From Carya illinoinensis (lineage: Eukaryota > Streptophyta > Magnoliopsida > Fagales > Juglandaceae), in contig NC_056752.1 of assembly GCF_018687715.1 (NCBI RefSeq), forward strand, positions 13,905,501 through 13,969,500: DNA of 64,000 nt. The letters run 5' to 3'. Positions 62,001 to 64,000 of this stretch are shown here, piece by piece. How positions within the stretch are numbered: the stretch's first letter is position 1; each line of letters begins with the position of its first letter. Under the pieces are notes generated by a model. That model saw only the letters and a program-made list of their open reading frames with translations, did no database searches and had not been told where the DNA came from. The position numbers and the translations under genes are program-made.

Positions 62001-62383
62001 AAAAACTTGAACGTACCTGCGGAACTCGCCGAGTCATGCTGGAAGAGGCAGACACAGTTCTCCACTGCAGCGGCTAGCTCTCCCATCGATGGCGACACCG
62101 GAGACCAAGACACAGCGGTGACGGCGGAGGAGAGCTCGAATACCTGGCGAAAGATTGGGCCAATGAGAACTTCGTCGGGTGAGAGAGGGGAGGGGAAGTG
62201 GGAGATGACTAGGAGAGAGGAGGCAGCGTAGGCGACCCATGAGTAGCCGGAGAAGTCCGGGAGGAAATCGATGGTGGATCCGGGTGGAGAGGAGCGGGTC
62301 GGAGCCGGAGGGATTGGATCGGATGGGAGGAGGGGGAGGGGGAGGTGGGGGATGGGATCAACGGTGGCTATTGGGTCTGTCAT
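42355..62383 (-). CDS. DmX/Rabconnectin-3/Rav1-like WD40 protein (16 coding exons)
   Basis: Sixteen exons join in frame with GT-AG introns into 7626 bases: 2541 residues, similar to the roughly 2500-residue plant family. The N-terminal half is a WD40 array (residues about 60-1000; for example LTCCLDGTVRLWCE and CSDGSLKLWRS). Residues about 1170-1480 form the conserved Rav1p_C region (RRFWVALRFEQLHFF, CALLYIALNRLQVLAGLF, MGRHQLELAIAFFLLGG). The C-terminus (about 2085-2541) is a second propeller (GSKDGDVKLWDAK, GGDGIVKLVELK). Yeast Rav1 and animal DmX proteins promote assembly of the vacuolar/endosomal V-ATPase; the same role is inferred here. From memory it matches Arabidopsis At2g46560. No internal stop or frameshift was found. 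Introns 2, 7, 10, 11 and 12 hold transposon insertions. Confidence 0.93.
42559..42737 (-). CDS. WD40 gene exon 15
   Basis: GSITKICTIPNTSLFLTGS to SRGFGGLVR, with GSKDGDVKLWDAK. Acceptor TCTGAAG, donor GTAATC. Confidence 0.93.
42801..42875 (-). repeat. 41-bp tandem duplication of the exon 14 splice donor
   Basis: AAAGGCTCACTCAGGTA occurs twice on the minus strand, with exon/intron junctions at 42858/42857 and 42817/42816. The second donor reads GTAAAG. Confidence 0.9.
42858..43124 (-). CDS. WD40 gene exon 14
   Basis: GARSLAVFDNDIGSGSIS to WYIPKAHSG, with GGKGGDVGLHDFR. Acceptor TGTGAAG, donor GTACGG. A duplicated copy of its 3' end and donor lies 41 bases downstream. Confidence 0.92.
43843..43973 (-). 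CDS. WD40 gene exon 13
   Basis: DVTYVSGGSVIAAAGNSS to RASIICHEG, with VNVVIWDTLAP. Acceptor TTGTAG, donor GTTTTC. Confidence 0.92.
44022..44061 (+). repeat. (CA)n microsatellite in intron 12
   Basis: About 20 CA units. Confidence 0.95.
44226..44729 (+). repeat. Imperfect direct duplication flanking a SINE (intron 12)
   Basis: About 125 bases at 44226-44352 recur at 44600-44729 (shared ATTACTTCACTAAAATCTGG end). The SINE at 44368-44592 lies between the copies. Confidence 0.85.
44368..44592 (-). mobile_element. tRNA-derived SINE, copy 3 (intron 12)
   Basis: T-rich on the plus-strand left side, B-box region near 44535 (GATTTGAATCC on the minus strand), and truncated at the tRNA-like head. Flanked by TGAAACACAT (44358-44367) and TGAAATACAT (44593-44602), a duplication with one mismatch. 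Same orientation as the gene. Confidence 0.85.
44864..45087 (-). CDS. WD40 gene exon 12
   Basis: FGKDKATATYGVLPAANVP to SLCFNNHA, with blade motif ALDGTVCTWQLE. Acceptor GTGCAG, donor GTATGT (phase 2). Confidence 0.92.
45487..46038. mobile_element. Non-autonomous hAT-like element (GGTCCGG family), intron 11
   Basis: It starts AGGGGTGAAAACGGTCCGGT and ends in the inverted AGGGGTGA, with GGTCCG-rich subterminal segments on both sides and a very AT-rich core. Flanking 8-mers AGATGAAT/AGATGATG are only partly alike. It has no coding capacity. The left end matches the hAT terminus at 62565. Confidence 0.75.
46364..46792 (-). CDS. WD40 gene exon 11
   Basis: 143 codons, GILFFNWEDGSTFTDQSDY to GSSNTHIYLWE. 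A Gly-rich insert lies between blades. Acceptor ATTCAG, donor GTAAGA. Confidence 0.93.
47050..47880 (+). mobile_element. LINE 3' fragment in intron 10 (antisense to gene)
   Basis: Plus-strand frames read DHMLWTPTGSKKFTVKSFYK and SIWKVSVPSKVTFFTWTAA (zf-RVT), then SGELIDHLLLHCEVV and a degraded MWCLWSERNDRCFNNKE. It ends near 47880 with ACTTATCAAAAA. Truncated at the 5' end, as usual for LINE insertions. Confidence 0.85.
48130..48147 (+). repeat. Poly(G) run in intron 10
   Basis: About 18 G after a run of T. Similar G/C runs occur at 48014-48029 and 48077-48089; this stretch is prone to sequencing error. Confidence 0.9.
48411..48467 (-). CDS. WD40 gene exon 10
   Basis: 19 codons, ALCVNSIDQRQAVLASNRK. 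A small exon between TGAGCAG and GTTAGA; its frame joins both neighbours. Confidence 0.92.
48655..50061 (-). CDS. WD40 gene exon 9
   Basis: 469 codons, MFVSLCNHGLLFMGYDI to YKRSGELLE. It links the Rav1p_C region to the C-terminal propeller. Acceptor TAACAG, donor GTAATA. Confidence 0.94.
50160..50555 (-). CDS. WD40 gene exon 8
   Basis: 132 codons, LEALECLSSSMSVIGSRDD to SLSPAHVVSL. Acceptor TTGTAG, donor GTATGT. It follows a 2.76-kb intron loaded with LINE and SINE sequence. Confidence 0.93.
50760..52500 (+). mobile_element. LINE fragment in intron 7 (antisense to gene)
   Basis: An endonuclease-like segment FVGVYGPDSDNDRRMF at 50935-50990 is followed, after a SINE at 51174-51445, by ELCFECKLKALKANLSMLNKETFGDV at 51615-51690 and a degraded zinc-binding region. 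It ends near 52495 with ACTTATCAATAAAAA. Frames are broken throughout. Confidence 0.8.
51174..51445 (-). mobile_element. tRNA-derived SINE, copy 4, nested in the LINE
   Basis: Minus-strand head with TTGGCCCAAGTGGTGAAGGC (A box) and AGGTTCAACACC (B box), and an A-rich tail given by the T-rich run at 51178-51212. The body differs most from the other copies, so it may be a separate subfamily. Confidence 0.8.
52501..52720 (+). mobile_element. Second LINE 3' end fragment in intron 7
   Basis: It reads WCIWRKRNDCRFENCPKNKE and then IWMAVFLS, the RNase H-like C-terminal tail of plant LINEs, directly following the A-rich end of the previous LINE. Confidence 0.65.
53024..53218 (-). mobile_element. tRNA-derived SINE, copy 5 (intron 7)
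   Basis: Head ACCCCTAGGGGTTGGCTAAA with AGTGGTAAGGG (A box region) and GGTTCGAACCC (B box) on the minus strand, ending in an A-rich tail. It has internal deletions relative to copy 1. Confidence 0.8.
53319..53564 (-). CDS. WD40 gene exon 7
   Basis: 82 codons, WEMGNYLQSFFSMLGFQ to TALKRCGLP. Acceptor TTGCAG, donor GTAAGT. Confidence 0.94.
53687..53959 (-). CDS. WD40 gene exon 6
   Basis: 91 codons, EEKNKAAALKNAYVLMGR to DYWLASLLE. Acceptor CTACAG, donor GTTTGC. Confidence 0.95.
54216..54380 (-). CDS. WD40 gene exon 5
   Basis: 55 codons, MEKLARSQYLKNKDPKDC to FLARNFQ. Highly conserved Rav1p_C segment. Acceptor ACTGTAG, donor GTATTC. Confidence 0.95.
55235..55463 (-). CDS. WD40 gene exon 4
   Basis: Start of the Rav1p_C region: RFWVALRFEQLHFFR through GVGYWFTNTTQLRAW. 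Acceptor CTTCCAG, donor GTAATA; it ends in phase 0. Confidence 0.93.
55590..56120. other. Unclassified probable repeat in intron 3
   Basis: A GC-rich GTGGCC/GGCCACC block (55810-55950) within AT-rich sequence. Similar words occur at 27180-27290. A transposon origin is likely but no termini were resolved. Confidence 0.35.
57013..57463 (-). CDS. WD40 gene exon 3
   Basis: It begins GNWKRAYMAVRHLVECL and ends ESLDEPGRR. The middle is Ser-rich and probably flexible. Acceptor GTTTAG, donor GTACGT. Confidence 0.93.
57707..57911. mobile_element. Tourist-like (PIF/Harbinger) MITE in intron 2
   Basis: A 205-bp element with inverted ends GGCTTAGTTTGGATA and GGTGTGGTTTGGATA and TTA duplications at 57704-57706 and 57912-57914. 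Confidence 0.9.
57915..58990. other. Remainder of intron 2, unclassified
   Basis: AT-rich with A-rich low-complexity text (58160-58460). No coding or clear transposon termini are seen. Confidence 0.5.
58998..61712 (-). CDS. WD40 gene exon 2 (residues 123-1027)
   Basis: 2715 bases of uninterrupted coding sequence with most of the first WD40 array, from GSFCWSQNAVLVQCTKVEA to HPETLLMNIFS. Acceptor TGTTCAG, donor GTATTA. Confidence 0.95.
62017..62383 (-). CDS. WD40 gene exon 1 (residues 1-122)
   Basis: ATG at 62383-62381. The exon encodes a Pro-rich N-terminus, IDFLPDFSGYSWVAYAASSL, and FRQVFELSSAVTAVSWSPV. Donor GTACGT. No other in-frame ATG lies close upstream. Confidence 0.93.
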
Positions 62384-62564
62384 TTGGTTCCCGGTATATG
62401 ATCATAACAGGAAGAAAATGATCCAAATGCAATTTTACGTTGGTTACGACTATCGTCACTGAGACTGGAGTGACGACCACCCATCAGGGATGTTTGCGTT
62501 TGGATCTTCGGAAATTTCTTCCCCCAATAGTAATTTACAAGCTCATGCCATGCAATTCTTGAGT
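62384..62564 (-). promoter_or_regulatory. Proximal promoter/5' leader of the WD40 gene
   Basis: Only about 180 bp separate the start codon from the end of a hAT element. No clear TATA box is seen. The 5' UTR and any core promoter must lie here or extend into the transposon. Confidence 0.4.
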
Positions 62565-64000
62565 AGGGGTGAATTCGGTCCGGTCCGGTCGGTCTGCAGG
62601 AGGATTTGTGGACCGGACCGGACCAATTCGGTCCAGGGTTTTCCCACCCTGGACCGGACCGAAATGCACTAAGGACCGGTCCGGTCGGTCCCTTTCGGGG
62701 GGTCCGGTCCGGTCGGTCCGTCGGTCCAAATATGGACCATGTGGCCCATGGGCCCAATCGGCCCAACAGTGAAATCACATTAATTTTTTATCTAATTTTA
62801 TGTCAAAAAATACCTAAAAATAAAAAATTTGAATGCAAAATAAAATTGAGCATAAAAAGAAAATTATCTATATACAATAAATTTGAATAAAAGATTTTAC
62901 AAGGAAAAAAAAAATAAAGAAAATTGAAAAAAACCCATAAATTACAAAAAAATCCATGACTTAATGTCTAAATTAATGATTTGCAAAGGACCTATGATTT
63001 CATTAAAACTTAAAGAGCACCACTTTTACATCCAAAAATAAAAAATCCAACAATTCATGTCAAATCCTCACATACAAGCAATATTTCATATCAAATGAAA
63101 TTTAATACATCTAATTCTATGTCAACTAAACATCCATATTTCAAAAGAAAAGGAAAAAAGTTAAAAAGTACATCTAATTCTTAACTAAACATTTTTTTTT
63201 TTTTTGATAGGTCTTAACTAAACATCCAACTAAACATGCCAACTAAACATCCAAAAGTCTAAATAAAAGGGAAAAAAAATAAGAAACCAAAAAAAGTTAA
63301 GCAAAGGACATAAAAAATATTACAATTTACAATCCATGCATCTAGGCTTCTAGCCATAATAACTAATAAAGTGATATTACGAATTACAAGTGACTAAATA
63401 ATAACTAATACAAATAACAAATAACTAAGATATGATCTCTAAACGGCAAACACTTGATCCCGTCAAAACTTTCACCACCAAACGAAATGCTGCCAAATAG
63501 GACACAAAAATTCAATGAGAGACAATACAAAAGTAAAACTAAATTGGACAAGTCACAATTGAAGAAAATAATCTGAAATTTTAAAGAAAACAATTTAAGT
63601 TCTCACCTCATGAATTTGCATTAGATGTAGACATTGTATTTGACGTCTCCATAGAATTTTCACCCTCCTGAGCAAGTGCTATACAATAAAGGAAAAAAAA
63701 AACAATTTATATAAATTTTCACTACATATATAAATCATAAAAGTTATAAAATGAAGTAAATAATAAACATACCCATATCCAACTGCCTCTCAAAATCTTC
63801 CACATCATCCATTATAGTCCTAAGGCTGATTGGAGTAGATGAAGAACGAAGCCAATTTTGTGTACAAATGAGGCCCTCAACCATCATTGGAGATAAACTA
63901 CTTCGGAAAGGATCAAGAACACGACCCGCTGTGCTAAAGCAAAATTCAGAGGCAACTGTAGAGACTGGTATTGCAAGTACATCGCGTGCAATTTTTGAAA
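62565..64000 (-). mobile_element. hAT superfamily transposon, terminal part (runs off window)
   Basis: The terminus AGGGGTGAATTCGGTCCGGT at about 62565 opens a 170-bp zone dense in GGTCCGGTC and its reverse complement, typical of hAT subterminal transposase-binding repeats. The minus strand from 64000 encodes the transposase C-terminus. The other end is outside the window. Confidence 0.85.
63608..64000 (-). CDS. hAT transposase C-terminal dimerisation domain (partial)
   Basis: Exons 63773->64000 and 63608-63678 join in frame (donor GTATGT, acceptor TATAG). The protein reads ARDVLAIPVSTVASEFCFS, TAGRVLDPFRSSLSPMMVEG and LICTQNWLRSS, which is the conserved hAT C-terminal dimerisation motif (as in RICESLEEPER-type BED transposases), then an acidic tail and a Ser/Thr/Asn-rich end with stop TGA at 63610-63608. 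No stop or frameshift is seen in this part, so the element may have been recently active or domesticated. The 5' part lies beyond the window. Confidence 0.88.

Overview
This is a plant nuclear genome window from a woody eudicot. It is AT-rich, has GT-AG introns, and is packed with LTR elements, LINEs, SINEs and MITEs. The MITE and SINE families look like ones I associate with Fagales, especially Juglandaceae; that is memory-based and unproven. No bacterial, viral or CRISPR features are visible.

Three protein genes can be reconstructed exon by exon, all on the minus strand. (1) 11410-14184: a 63-residue plant homologue of mitochondrial complex I subunit B9/NDUFA3, three coding exons. (2) 32943-34560: a 480-residue protein of unknown function with a C-terminal membrane anchor, two coding exons. 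(3) 42355-62383: a 2541-residue DmX/Rabconnectin-3/Rav1-type WD40 protein, 16 coding exons all in frame, expected to act in V-ATPase assembly. From memory, this order matches Arabidopsis At2g46540 - At2g46550 - At2g46560, so the window appears to be an old gene block inflated by transposons.

Layout. 1-1620: decayed Ty1/copia pol. 2480-9660: a LINE split by a minus-strand copia-type element with tRNA-iMet primer site (about 3840-9048). 9660-11400: AT-rich DNA with a MITE. 11410-15150: the B9 gene, with a SINE and a hAT-type MITE in or near its introns. 15250-15700: MITE relics. 15826-22416: a minus-strand Ty3/gypsy chromovirus with a further LTR-like insertion. 22417-32240: repeats, including two solo LTRs of one family with perfect 5-bp target duplications (24966-25957 and 27466-29797), MITEs and a SINE. 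32943-37100: the membrane-protein gene and its probable 5' leader. 37100-42350: MITEs, one nested in another, and a long AT microsatellite. 42355-62383: the WD40 gene, whose introns hold LINE, SINE, hAT and Tourist-like insertions. 62565-64000: one end of a hAT transposon, starting about 180 bp upstream of the WD40 start codon and running off the window with its dimerisation domain.

I did not find a new molecular system. The most useful points are the conserved three-gene block, the intact giant WD40 gene, a duplicated splice donor in that gene, a short uORF and tandem acceptor in the membrane-protein gene, and well-preserved transposon insertion signatures.
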